Below are positions 25,809-33,946 of a DNA stretch of 64,000 nt, piece by piece (within the stretch, counting starts at the first letter, position 1; each line of letters starts with the position of its first letter). The notes below the pieces were generated by a model that made no database searches, was not told where the DNA came from, and saw nothing but the letters and a program-made list of their open reading frames with translations. This stretch comes from Bacteroidia bacterium (GTDB lineage Bacteria; Bacteroidota; Bacteroidia; J057): assembly GCA_030430575.1 (NCBI GenBank), contig JAUIKF010000015.1:1-64000 (forward strand). Reading direction: 5' to 3'. The translations under genes and the position numbers were made by a program.

Positions 25809-25859
25809 GCACGATTCAAAAATGACACGTTTAATGAACTAATTATTTTTGGATCGTGC
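25809..25859. promoter_or_regulatory. Inverted repeat before the secretion operon
   Basis: Arms of 15 bp (GCACGATTCAAAAAT and ATTTTTGGATCGTGC, one mismatch) separated by 21 bp, ending 22 bp before the first pseudopilin gene. This may be an operator for the operon or a second hairpin in its leader. Confidence 0.45.
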
Positions 25860-25880
25860 TTAAATTAATGCGATAGAAAT

Positions 25881-26297
25881 ATGTTCAACCACCTAAGAAA
25901 GAAAACTCTCCCCGCCATGACCCTCACCGAAGTTTTGGTAGTCATGGCTATTTTGGGTATCCTATTGCTTTTAGCTTTCCCAGTTTTGAAACCTCTCTTC
26001 TCCCGTACCCACGCAGTAGAGGCCAAAACTCAGTTGAAGCACTTGGCCGAACTTCAAAATATTTACCAGCTAGAACATGCCCATTATGCAGATCAGTTTC
26101 AGGTGTTGGGCTTTGAGCAGGCTAAATTGGTGAGCCAAGAAAATGGCACAGCCCATTACCGTGTGGAGATTGTAAACAGTGGCCCTCAGGCCTTTTTAGC
26201 TCGCGCTACTTCCATTACAGACTTTGATGGAGATGGGAATTTGAATGTCTGGGAGGTAGATCAGCACGGTATTCCCAAAGAAATAACGCCCGACTGA
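25881..26297 (+). CDS. Major pseudopilin, GspG/type IV pilin-like
   Basis: 138 residues with a class III signal: KKTLPAMTLTEVLVVMAILGIL, i.e. a basic leader, cleavage expected before MTLTE, the conserved Glu at mature position 5, and a 20-residue hydrophobic helix. The helix continues into EAKTQLKHLAELQ as in major pilins. A DFDGDGNLNVWEV segment near the C-terminus could bind calcium, as in GspG. Alanine at the -1 cleavage position is less usual than glycine. It heads the operon and should form the pseudopilus shaft. Confidence 0.85.
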   Translation: MFNHLRKKTLPAMTLTEVLVVMAILGILLLLAFPVLKPLFSRTHAVEAKTQLKHLAELQNIYQLEHAHYADQFQVLGFEQAKLVSQENGTAHYRVEIVNSGPQAFLARATSITDFDGDGNLNVWEVDQHGIPKEITPD

Positions 26298-26779
26298 TGA
26301 TTGCCTGGGTTTTATGGGTAGTAGGGGGATTAAGCTGCTTGTTAATTGCCTACGAAGACATCCGCTCACGCACAGTCTCTGTTGTTTGGTTAGTAGCTTT
26401 TGGCTTGGCTGGTTTAGGATTCCAACTGGCCTATTCCCAACCCCTTTGGGATATTGCCTGGAACCTGGTTTTATTAGGCTTTATCATAGGGATCATCTTG
26501 CTATTTTACAGACTAAAAGGTCAAAAAGTCATGGACCGTGCCTTAGGCTGGGGAGATGTGGTGATGTTGATAGGACTTGCCATGTGGTTTGATACTGCGG
26601 GTTTTCTAGGATTTTATGTAGTGAGTACCCTCCTTATCAGCTTTATTTTCCTTACCCTTCGCGCATTCAAAAGAATCCCCAAAGACTATCCAATCCCACT
26701 TGCAGGCTTCATGGCTATTATGTGGCTGATTTACTTCCCCTTAAATCGCTTTTTGTTTCCCAATTTCTTAGTTTTATAG
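26297..26779 (+). CDS. Prepilin peptidase (type IV, A24), short form
   Basis: 160 residues, polytopic membrane protein. The catalytic aspartates are Asp21 (AYEDIRSR) and Asp87 (GWGDVVML), matching the A24A pair. The N-terminal zinc/methylase domain of larger GspO/PilD enzymes is absent, so pilins may be cleaved but not methylated. It overlaps the pseudopilin stop by one base. Substrates should be the pseudopilins of this operon. Confidence 0.88.
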   Translation: MIAWVLWVVGGLSCLLIAYEDIRSRTVSVVWLVAFGLAGLGFQLAYSQPLWDIAWNLVLLGFIIGIILLFYRLKGQKVMDRALGWGDVVMLIGLAMWFDTAGFLGFYVVSTLLISFIFLTLRAFKRIPKDYPIPLAGFMAIMWLIYFPLNRFLFPNFLVL

Positions 26780-26797
26780 AAAAAGTAATTTCCCATT

Positions 26798-28204
26798 TTG
26801 GCCCATATCGATTACCGCATCCTAAGTCTTCTAAGCCCTGAGCAGGCGCATGCCTTTCGGGCCATTCCTTTAGCTGCGGAAAATGGAACCGTGGTGCTTC
26901 TGGGAGATGAGGCTTCTCCTAAAAATGAAGCACAACTGCGGATGCTTTTGGGCAAAACAGTCCAGTTTGAGGAAGTCAGTGCCTCTGAGCTAGACCGCGA
27001 GTTATTGAGTCATTATCCCTCTTTTCAAGGCACAACAGCAAAACCAGAAAAACAAGTTTCAGAAGACTCAGACATTGTTCGGTTTGTGCAAAAGGTGATC
27101 GAAGAAGCTGCTCAGATGAATGCCAGTGATATTCATATCGAGCGGTATGAGACTTCGGCGCGTTTGCGCTTTCGCTGGGAAGGGCAGTTGGTGGAGAAAT
27201 ACGAAGTGCCAGTCCTGCAGTACAATGCCATTATCAGCCGCATCAAGATTCTGGCAGAACTGGACATCTCCGAACGTCGCTTGCCCCAAGATGGGCGTAT
27301 TCACACCCAAATAGGTGAACAGCATATCGATATTCGGGTATCAACTGTGCCTGGAAAATACGGCGAGAAGGCCGTGCTTCGACTGCTTACCCGCTCAGAG
27401 TCGCATTTGCAACTGGCTAATCTGGGCCTTGGTGAATCTGAACATACTTGGTACAGCCAAGCGATCCGAAAACCCAATGGCATTATCCTAATCACAGGAC
27501 CTACTGGAAGTGGCAAAACGACTACGCTTTACGCCACCCTCAACGGACTGAATCAGCCCCATAAGAATATTATGACCGTGGAAGACCCCATTGAGTATAA
27601 CCTCGAAGGGATCAATCAGATACAAGTAAAAGAGGCCATCGGCCTTAGTTTTGATTCTGTGCTTCGCGCATTCCTGCGCCAAGACCCAGACATCATTATG
27701 GTAGGGGAGATTCGGGATTTACCCACTGCTCAAATCGCGATTCGAGCGGCACTCACAGGCCATTTGGTGCTTTCTACCTTGCATACCAATAGTTCCTGGG
27801 ATGCCATTACGCGTCTTATTGATATGGGCATCGAACCCTATTTGATTGCTGCTTCTTTGCGTTTGGTAGTTGCTCAAAGGCTGGTGCGAGTGCTCTGTCC
27901 ACACTGTAAAACAAAAAGTAAGACCTTGCCTTACCCTACGCTTCAACAAGAAATGGGACTATTGCACCATTATCTGCCTGTGGGTTGTGAGCAGTGTTAT
28001 TACACAGGCTACTTGAAGCGCAGGGCCGTATTTGAGGTGATGCCAGTAGATGCAAGCCTTGGGGAGTTGATCAAAACAGGGCAAAACGTGTCAAATGATT
28101 ATTTTTCTGTGAAAAAACTGGGAAGACTCTCAGATAATTTAGTGCAATTGGTGCTGAAGGGGGAGACCTCCCTAGAAGAAGCACTCTCACATATTGAAGG
28201 ATGA
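26798..28204 (+). CDS. gspE: GspE/PilB-type assembly ATPase
   Basis: 468 residues, powers pseudopilus extension from the cytoplasm. Walker A GPTGSGKT (234-241), Asp box VEDPIE (261-266), Walker B around DPDIIMVGEIRD (296-307), and a four-cysteine zinc site (Cys367, Cys370, Cys397, Cys400). The best start is a TTG at 26798, since no in-frame ATG precedes the conserved N-terminal domain. No retraction ATPase (PilT) is present, which favours type II secretion over a twitching pilus. Confidence 0.93.
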   Translation: MAHIDYRILSLLSPEQAHAFRAIPLAAENGTVVLLGDEASPKNEAQLRMLLGKTVQFEEVSASELDRELLSHYPSFQGTTAKPEKQVSEDSDIVRFVQKVIEEAAQMNASDIHIERYETSARLRFRWEGQLVEKYEVPVLQYNAIISRIKILAELDISERRLPQDGRIHTQIGEQHIDIRVSTVPGKYGEKAVLRLLTRSESHLQLANLGLGESEHTWYSQAIRKPNGIILITGPTGSGKTTTLYATLNGLNQPHKNIMTVEDPIEYNLEGINQIQVKEAIGLSFDSVLRAFLRQDPDIIMVGEIRDLPTAQIAIRAALTGHLVLSTLHTNSSWDAITRLIDMGIEPYLIAASLRLVVAQRLVRVLCPHCKTKSKTLPYPTLQQEMGLLHHYLPVGCEQCYYTGYLKRRAVFEVMPVDASLGELIKTGQNVSNDYFSVKKLGRLSDNLVQLVLKGETSLEEALSHIEG

Positions 28205-28893
28205 GACGGGAATTAAAATTAATGGATTTGAAGCTCCTAATTAACAAACATATCTACTCCGCGCTTTCTTACCCCCCTCTCTTTTTAAGAGAGGGGCTGG
28301 GGGTGAGTTCCAAGCTAAGGGAGAAACATTCTCCTAATCACTTCCCAATCATCATCCTATGGTTTTTCCTTCTCCTAGGAAGCATCTCCACCTGCCCCGC
28401 CCAACAAAGCAAAGACATTCGCATTGCTGCCGTCCATCACCCCAATGCGACGCTCAAGAGCAAAGCGGAATACTACTATGACCCTTGGTCTGAACAAGAG
28501 ATACGCCACGGTCGCTATACCGAATGGGATACCAAAGGGGCGGTTGTCTATGAGGCCACTTATGTAGATGGAAAACTGATGGGCAAAGCCATTCACTATT
28601 TTCCAACAGGTCAAATAGCGTCCCAAGAACAATGGTTTAATGGCAAACGAGAGGGGCTGAGTGAGGCTTATTACCCTAATGGAACACTTAAATATAGAGG
28701 TATGTATGTGGCCGACAAACTAGAAGGGGAAGTCCTCTATTTTTATGCAGATGGCAAAGCCAAAAAGCGAGAAATCTATAAAGAAGGCCTCTTGGATGGC
28801 ATCAGTACCCGTTACAACCGCAAAGGAAAAGTAATCAAAGAAACCCTATATCAAAACGGTCTCAAACAAGCCCATGAAAAAAACGATTCTTAA
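28201..28893 (+). CDS. YwqK/MORN-repeat protein
   Basis: Up to 230 residues. The body carries several MORN_2/YwqK repeats (GRYTEWDTKGAVVYEATYVDG, read in pieces as G-x-W/YPNG units: YFPTGQIASQE, YYPNGTLKYRG, YYADGKAKKR-like). A signal-like hydrophobic segment ending in CPAQQ lies near 48-68 but has no Met directly before it. The first 45 residues include translation of a dispersed palindrome at 28271-28306, so the true start is unclear. It overlaps gspE by 4 bp and gspD by 20 bp. A YwqK-type gene inside a secretion operon is unusual; its role is unknown. Confidence 0.7.
   Translation: MRRELKLMDLKLLINKHIYSALSYPPLFLREGLGVSSKLREKHSPNHFPIIILWFFLLLGSISTCPAQQSKDIRIAAVHHPNATLKSKAEYYYDPWSEQEIRHGRYTEWDTKGAVVYEATYVDGKLMGKAIHYFPTGQIASQEQWFNGKREGLSEAYYPNGTLKYRGMYVADKLEGEVLYFYADGKAKKREIYKEGLLDGISTRYNRKGKVIKETLYQNGLKQAHEKNDS
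28271..28306. repeat. Dispersed CCCCTCTCTT palindrome inside a gene
   Basis: A perfect 10-bp stem CCCCTCTCTT/AAGAGAGGGG (28274-28296) within a 36-bp unit ending CTGGGGGTGAG. Similar palindromes are dispersed in many bacterial genomes. Here it lies within the 5' part of the YwqK-like reading frame, encoding roughly PPLFLREGLGVS. Confidence 0.7.
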
Positions 28894-30964
28894 CGCCTTT
28901 TTGCTGCTTGGGTGCCTGATCTGGACCCTATCGGCTTCCAGCCAAAATCAGGACCGAATGGTCCAATTGGCTAATAAATTAGATTCACTGGCTGGCTCGA
29001 TTCCAGGGCTAAATGAACGCACGAACATTTCGCTTAGAAATGTGCCAGTGCATGAATATGTCAGGGCCATCGGCCTGGAGCACCGCGTGAATGTCTACAT
29101 TGCCGACAGGCCCGATCTCACCCTGACCAATAACCTGGTGAATGAACCTGTAAAAACGGTGTATTTATTTGTCTGTAAGACCTTTAACTACACCATTGAA
29201 CCCATTGGCACCATTCTTCGCTTTATCCCTTACAGTCCTCCGAGTCCGCAAATTGTAGCTGCCCCTCCCAAACCCTTAAAAATCACCTTTGAGGATCAAA
29301 AGATCAGCCTTGATCTCAAAGACGATAGCCTCTTTCAGGTAATTCGAGAAATCTCTCGCCAAACAGGTCAAAAGCTGATTGCCTCATCCAATGCCAATCG
29401 GCCAGTAACCGTTTATGTACCCAATGCAGAGCTTCCTTTGGCTCTTGACCTGCTTGCGAAAGCCAATGACTTTCAGCTGAAGCGCAACCGCAAAGGCTAT
29501 TTTGTCTTTAAGGACTTAACGAATACTGCAACCGAGGTCACTCCTGCACCCAGTGGAAGTCTAGATTTCAGTGTGGAAGCCTTCTCAGATGCAGACGTTG
29601 ATTTTGTGCAAATAGAGGCAGAGGATGCAGACCTCAAAGCCTTGCTCCAAGCGTTGTTTCAAGAAGCGGGGGTTGATTATTTTCTCTTTGGAGAAATCGA
29701 GGGCAAAGTGACTGTCAGGCTGGAAGCTTCTAGGATCGGTGAGGTCTTAAAATACCTGTTCCAGGGAACAGACTATACTTATCGAAAAGAAGGAGGGCTG
29801 TATTTGATTGGGGGCAAGGAACTGGAAGGCTTACAAGCAGTAGAGATTGTAAAGCTCAAATTTCGTCCTACCTATCAAGCCTTAGACCTGATTCCTGGTG
29901 CCCAAGGAGGGGGGAATACAAGAACCAATACCCGTCCCAATCGCCCTCCCCAGCAACCTCAAAGAAACAATCGAAATCAACTAAATAATATAGGGGGGAA
30001 TCAATTGCAGCAGGGGGTTAACAATGGTTTTCCAGGTTCAAATACCTTCAACAATCAAGGCTATGGGGGGAGCATCTTTGGCGAAGCACAAGCTGCCCGA
30101 ATTACTGTCGATGGGGTAGAATTGGTAGAATACCCCGAACTGAATCGGATTATTCTAAAAGGCCCTTCTGACCGTGTACAAGAACTGGCGATGTTTCTAA
30201 GAGAGATTGACCGCCCGATTCCCATGGTGAAGGTGGAGATGATTGTGGTTGAGGTAAATAACAATGTGAGCCTGAGTACAGGGATTAGGGCTGGTCTAGG
30301 AACTGCGCCAGATTCAGGGCAAAAAGTGATTTCCCCAGGATTAGATTACACCTTAAATGGCAGTGAGGTAAATAGCCTGCTTACTGGTTCTAATGTGCCA
30401 TTTTTGCAAAGTCTTGGTACACTCAGCCCCAATTTCTATATGCAACTAAAAGCGCAAGAGGCCAATGGCAACTTAAAGATTCGGATGACGCCTGTGCTTT
30501 CTATGCTTAATGGCAGAGAAGCCTCTCTGGTCATAGGTCAAACCCAATACTATTTGCTAGAGACCACCACCTCAGCTACAGGGGCTGTCAATAATTTCCA
30601 GCAATTCAGTCAGCAGTTTACCCAGATTGAGGCCAATATCGCCCTTACCATCCGTCCCTTTATCTCAGATGATAATATGGTGACCTTGGATGTGGCCCCA
30701 GACTTCAGTACGCCATTGGGCAGTTTTGATCCAGATGTGCCACCCACCATTGCTACGAGGCGTTTTGATTCGAGTGTTCGGGTGAAAAACGGGGAGACTT
30801 TTGTCTTAGGCGGCCTTACCCGTCAGGAAAGTAGCCGAAGTGCAACGGGCCTTCCTTGGGTAAGTCGATTGCCCATTATCAAATGGTTTACAGGCAATAA
30901 TAGCAGAAGCCATTCAGAGAGTTCGCTGATCATCTACCTCACTCCAACGATCTACTACTACTGA
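28874..30964 (+). CDS. gspD: Secretin, GspD/PilQ family
   Basis: 696 residues, forms the outer-membrane gate. A signal peptide ends near SASS; N-domains follow (NVPVHEYVRAIG, DSLFQVIREISRQTG and LKALLQALFQEAG). An Asn/Gln-rich linker covers about 340-400. The secretin core begins at VELVEYPELNRIILKGP and includes FVLGGLTRQESSRS and the final strand SSLIIYLTPTIYY. It overlaps the YwqK-like gene by 20 bp and abuts the next gene by one base. The Asn-rich linker is longer than usual and may be disordered. Confidence 0.92.
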   Translation: MKKTILNAFLLLGCLIWTLSASSQNQDRMVQLANKLDSLAGSIPGLNERTNISLRNVPVHEYVRAIGLEHRVNVYIADRPDLTLTNNLVNEPVKTVYLFVCKTFNYTIEPIGTILRFIPYSPPSPQIVAAPPKPLKITFEDQKISLDLKDDSLFQVIREISRQTGQKLIASSNANRPVTVYVPNAELPLALDLLAKANDFQLKRNRKGYFVFKDLTNTATEVTPAPSGSLDFSVEAFSDADVDFVQIEAEDADLKALLQALFQEAGVDYFLFGEIEGKVTVRLEASRIGEVLKYLFQGTDYTYRKEGGLYLIGGKELEGLQAVEIVKLKFRPTYQALDLIPGAQGGGNTRTNTRPNRPPQQPQRNNRNQLNNIGGNQLQQGVNNGFPGSNTFNNQGYGGSIFGEAQAARITVDGVELVEYPELNRIILKGPSDRVQELAMFLREIDRPIPMVKVEMIVVEVNNNVSLSTGIRAGLGTAPDSGQKVISPGLDYTLNGSEVNSLLTGSNVPFLQSLGTLSPNFYMQLKAQEANGNLKIRMTPVLSMLNGREASLVIGQTQYYLLETTTSATGAVNNFQQFSQQFTQIEANIALTIRPFISDDNMVTLDVAPDFSTPLGSFDPDVPPTIATRRFDSSVRVKNGETFVLGGLTRQESSRSATGLPWVSRLPIIKWFTGNNSRSHSESSLIIYLTPTIYYY

Positions 30965-32175
30965 TGAAATGGCTTGATCAAATCGGTTGGCAGGGGACGG
31001 ACCTGTTGTTGGGTCTATCTTTAGACGCAAAAGGGGCGGTTATGCAGATTATTTTGTGTAGAAAAAAGAAAGGACGGGTGGTACTTGAACAAAGCTGGGA
31101 GACGGCTGATCCTATGGAGGTTTTCAAATCCTATTCAGGCGTACCGATCGTAGTACATATCGAAAGCCCAGATGTCATCGAGCGAATGGTCTCTCCTTCA
31201 GATGATCTGGTATCAGCTATTTTAGGGGTGAAGGTGGATAATCGAAAAGACTTTTGGTACCAGGCGATCCCTACAAAAGACCAGAAGCTGTGGGGGGCCA
31301 TCATTCGAAAGTCTGTTTTAGAAAGGCTCTTAAAATCCTTTGAGTCCATCCAAAAGAGAATCATTTACCTTAACCTCACAAAGGTTACTACGGCCTTTCT
31401 ACTTCCTGGGATGAGCCGTTACCAACCTACACAGCCGTACTTCCTGGAAGATACTTACCCTTGGGAAGGAGGCCTGCTTGGTGAATCTCCCACATTGAGC
31501 CAGCCAGTCTCTAGGGAAACACTGGCAAGAGACCTAGCGCTAGAAGATGAACAATTGGACCTATATGGCAGCATGGTGCATTTTCATCTCTCCAAAGGAG
31601 CCGATATTGGGTCAATTGCAATTATTTCCAAAAATCATAAGCCCATACAAACAGAAGCTTTATGGGTAAAAATGCTTGGCCTAACAGCTATCCTTTTGCT
31701 GATCCTTGGGCTAGGTAATTTGGGATTGACCACCTACTTAGAAAATGAGACGACAAAAGCCATTCAGATAGCCCAAAGTCGTTCAGGGGACTTGGCAGCG
31801 ATTGATCAAAACAGGGCCAGGCTCAATCAAGAAAAGACTTTTTTGCTTCAGGCAGGCGGCAAAACACTCAAAGCATCTCGGGTCTCCTTTTATATGGATC
31901 AGCTAGCTGTGCTTTGTCCCAAGAACTTGCAGTTAGAACAAGTGATTTATACCCCTACAGAAAAGGAACTCAAAAAGCTGGAGGGTGATTTAGTTGCTAA
32001 TCCGCCTGATGTGGTGATCAAAGGACTCAGTCATCAATCTGCTGCAATTGCCAGCTACGGAGAAAGCCTTAAAAAGGCTGAGTTTGTATCAATCATTCAG
32101 ATGCTTGAAAGCAGTTATGATCCGCAGGTAGAAGCCTATTTCTTTAGTTTGATTATTTACCTAAAGCAAAATTAA
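30964..32175 (+). CDS. GspL or fused PilM/PilN-like assembly protein
   Basis: 403 residues. The N-terminal 230 residues look like a cytoplasmic actin-like (PilM/GspL) domain of low similarity. A single transmembrane helix lies near 238-258 (LTAILLLILGLGNLGLTTYL), followed by a coiled coil and a periplasmic ferredoxin-like domain as in PilN/GspL. This architecture couples the ATPase to the inner-membrane platform. The assignment rests on topology, size and position after the secretin rather than strong motifs. Confidence 0.7.
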   Translation: MKWLDQIGWQGTDLLLGLSLDAKGAVMQIILCRKKKGRVVLEQSWETADPMEVFKSYSGVPIVVHIESPDVIERMVSPSDDLVSAILGVKVDNRKDFWYQAIPTKDQKLWGAIIRKSVLERLLKSFESIQKRIIYLNLTKVTTAFLLPGMSRYQPTQPYFLEDTYPWEGGLLGESPTLSQPVSRETLARDLALEDEQLDLYGSMVHFHLSKGADIGSIAIISKNHKPIQTEALWVKMLGLTAILLLILGLGNLGLTTYLENETTKAIQIAQSRSGDLAAIDQNRARLNQEKTFLLQAGGKTLKASRVSFYMDQLAVLCPKNLQLEQVIYTPTEKELKKLEGDLVANPPDVVIKGLSHQSAAIASYGESLKKAEFVSIIQMLESSYDPQVEAYFFSLIIYLKQN

Positions 32176-32242
32176 CAGTAGAGATTAGAGATGAAGCTTT
32201 ATTCAAAATTCAACATTCAATCATTCAACATTAAATTTCTTT
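32176..32242. repeat. AT-rich CATTCAA words between operon genes
   Basis: The longest gap within the operon's second half carries repeats of the TTCAAAATTCAACATTCA type. Similar words occur at 41054-41098 and 59797-59830. It is not coding. Confidence 0.55.
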
Positions 32243-32776
32243 GTGAGCTTTAGCAGAAGACATATCCTCTGGGCAGTGAGTGCCCTTTTTGCCATAGGCT
32301 TACTCCTCTGTTTTTCATTGGGCGCACAACGCTGGGAGCAATACAAAGGGTATAGGCAAGCAAAAGCACGGATGCAGGAAGCCCTAGCTGCTCCTCAGGT
32401 AATTGCGCAGCAAAAAGCGATGCTCAAGCAGCTTCAAGCGCAAGCCGAGCATCTGCAAGCAAGTAGTGTCCGCTTGGAAGACCAAGTGGCTTATACCAGC
32501 TATTTGGAGCTAATCTGTCAGGAATATGGGGTAAAGATGCTAAGTCTACCGCAAGAAACAGTCTCTCAAGTGGAGAACTATACAATTTCTACCGAGGCAT
32601 TTAGCTTGCAAGGCTCGCTGAATGGCCTTTTAAAAGTGCTCTACCGCTTAGAACATACAGACCGTGTAGGCAGCATTACCCGCACGAACTTTCAAAAAAA
32701 GACCAGACGAAGGGCAGGGAAAAAAGAGACTGTCCTGGTGGTAGATATTCATCTCAAACGATTAATTACTTCCTAA
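32243..32776 (+). CDS. GspM/PilO-like inner-membrane protein
   Basis: 177 residues with one N-terminal transmembrane helix (about 9-29), a coiled coil (about 35-80) and a ferredoxin-like periplasmic domain including FSLQGSLNGLLKVLYRLEH. The best start is a GTG at 32243. It should pair with the preceding GspL/PilN-like protein. Sequence similarity to characterised PilO is weak, so the call depends on architecture and order. Confidence 0.68.
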   Translation: MSFSRRHILWAVSALFAIGLLLCFSLGAQRWEQYKGYRQAKARMQEALAAPQVIAQQKAMLKQLQAQAEHLQASSVRLEDQVAYTSYLELICQEYGVKMLSLPQETVSQVENYTISTEAFSLQGSLNGLLKVLYRLEHTDRVGSITRTNFQKKTRRRAGKKETVLVVDIHLKRLITS

Positions 32777-32786
32777 TATCCAACCT

Positions 32787-33467
32787 ATGCGCTACTTAAT
32801 AGCTATTTCCTTGGCACTGCTCAGTGTGAGTTGCAGTGAGTTTTTCTCCAAAGATGTGACAGCCGTCACTTTGGAGATCAACAGTCCCAAAGACTCCTTA
32901 TTTACGACCTATTCAGATATTTCCTTTTGGTGGGAAGAAGATGATCAAGTGGAGAACTACCGCTTCCAATTGGTAACGCCCAATTTTGACAATCCCTTTT
33001 TGCTCTTGGATACATTGATGGAGGAAAGCACGCTGTACATGAACCTCCTAGAAGGGGTCTACACCTGGCGATTAAGGGCTGAGAATGAAGGCTCGGAGTC
33101 GAGTTATCAAAGACGGTTTTTGGTAATTGATCAAACGGCTCCAACTGCTGCGAGGGCTACTTATCCGCAAGTGGGTGATACGCTTAGCTTTGGCACAGAT
33201 CCGCTCAGGCTTCAGTGGATCAGTGAAGATGCACAAGTGGATGGTTTTCAGTTTGGGGTAAGAGATAGTGTGTATTTTTATGAAAACACCCAAGGCACCT
33301 TATCCCTCAAGGGAAGGTACCTAACCAGTCAAAAAGAGGTGAATTTTACGGGAGAACTAGGAGGATTTACCCCTGGTGAGGCGCAGGATTACACCTGGCA
33401 GGTAAAGACTTTTGACCAAGCGGGAAATGAACGATTAAGCCCCCCTTTTCAATTTGTACTTAGATGA
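32787..33467 (+). CDS. Lipoprotein with fibronectin-like domains
   Basis: 226 residues with lipobox LLSVSC near residue 16. Two beta-sandwich segments follow, with patterns such as FWWEEDDQVENYRFQ and YTWQVKTFDQAGNERLSPP resembling fibronectin type III repeats. Its place between PilO-like and PilP-like genes suggests a machine-specific lipoprotein, perhaps acting as pilotin or scaffold for the secretin. That role is inferred. Confidence 0.65.
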   Translation: MRYLIAISLALLSVSCSEFFSKDVTAVTLEINSPKDSLFTTYSDISFWWEEDDQVENYRFQLVTPNFDNPFLLLDTLMEESTLYMNLLEGVYTWRLRAENEGSESSYQRRFLVIDQTAPTAARATYPQVGDTLSFGTDPLRLQWISEDAQVDGFQFGVRDSVYFYENTQGTLSLKGRYLTSQKEVNFTGELGGFTPGEAQDYTWQVKTFDQAGNERLSPPFQFVLR

Positions 33468-33946
33468 AAAACAAACGCCTCAATCAAGTGCTCATCCCGC
33501 TGGTACTCATTATTTGGGTACTGGTGGCTATGCGCTTTCTGGGCGGTTGTGAAGGGCCCAAACAGCTAACTGGGCCAGCAGTAGGCTTTGATTTATCAGA
33601 TTTAAGCACAGGAGATACCCTGGTCCCTTTTTCATTACTCCCGCCGTATCGCGATCCCTTTTTGGACCAGCTTCCTGCCCTTTCAAAGCCCCAAAGGGAA
33701 GAACAACCCAGCCTGCAAATAGGCAGCGTGGTGCCAAAGAGAGAACCTAAGAAACTCCCCAAGCTTGATTTTCTAGGAGGGGTGCAAAAGAAGGGAGAAG
33801 CCGTTCGAGGGCTATTGAATATCGATGGGGTGATTCATTCCATACATCAAGGGGATAAGGTAGGGGAAATTGAAGTATTGTCCCTTTCCCTCGATGAAGT
33901 AAGGCTCCAAGTGATGGACACCACAATGGCCCTAGGCAAGAAGTAG
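33464..33946 (+). CDS. GspC/PilP-like periplasmic linker
   Basis: 160 residues with an N-terminal membrane helix (about 10-27), a proline-rich linker and a small C-terminal HR-like beta domain (LLNIDGVIHSIHQGDKVGEIEVLSLS). GspC and PilP connect the inner-membrane platform to the secretin. A 4-bp overlap with the lipoprotein gene and a 1-bp overlap with the next support one operon. GGC near residue 28 could alternatively make it a lipoprotein. Confidence 0.72.
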   Translation: MKNKRLNQVLIPLVLIIWVLVAMRFLGGCEGPKQLTGPAVGFDLSDLSTGDTLVPFSLLPPYRDPFLDQLPALSKPQREEQPSLQIGSVVPKREPKKLPKLDFLGGVQKKGEAVRGLLNIDGVIHSIHQGDKVGEIEVLSLSLDEVRLQVMDTTMALGKK

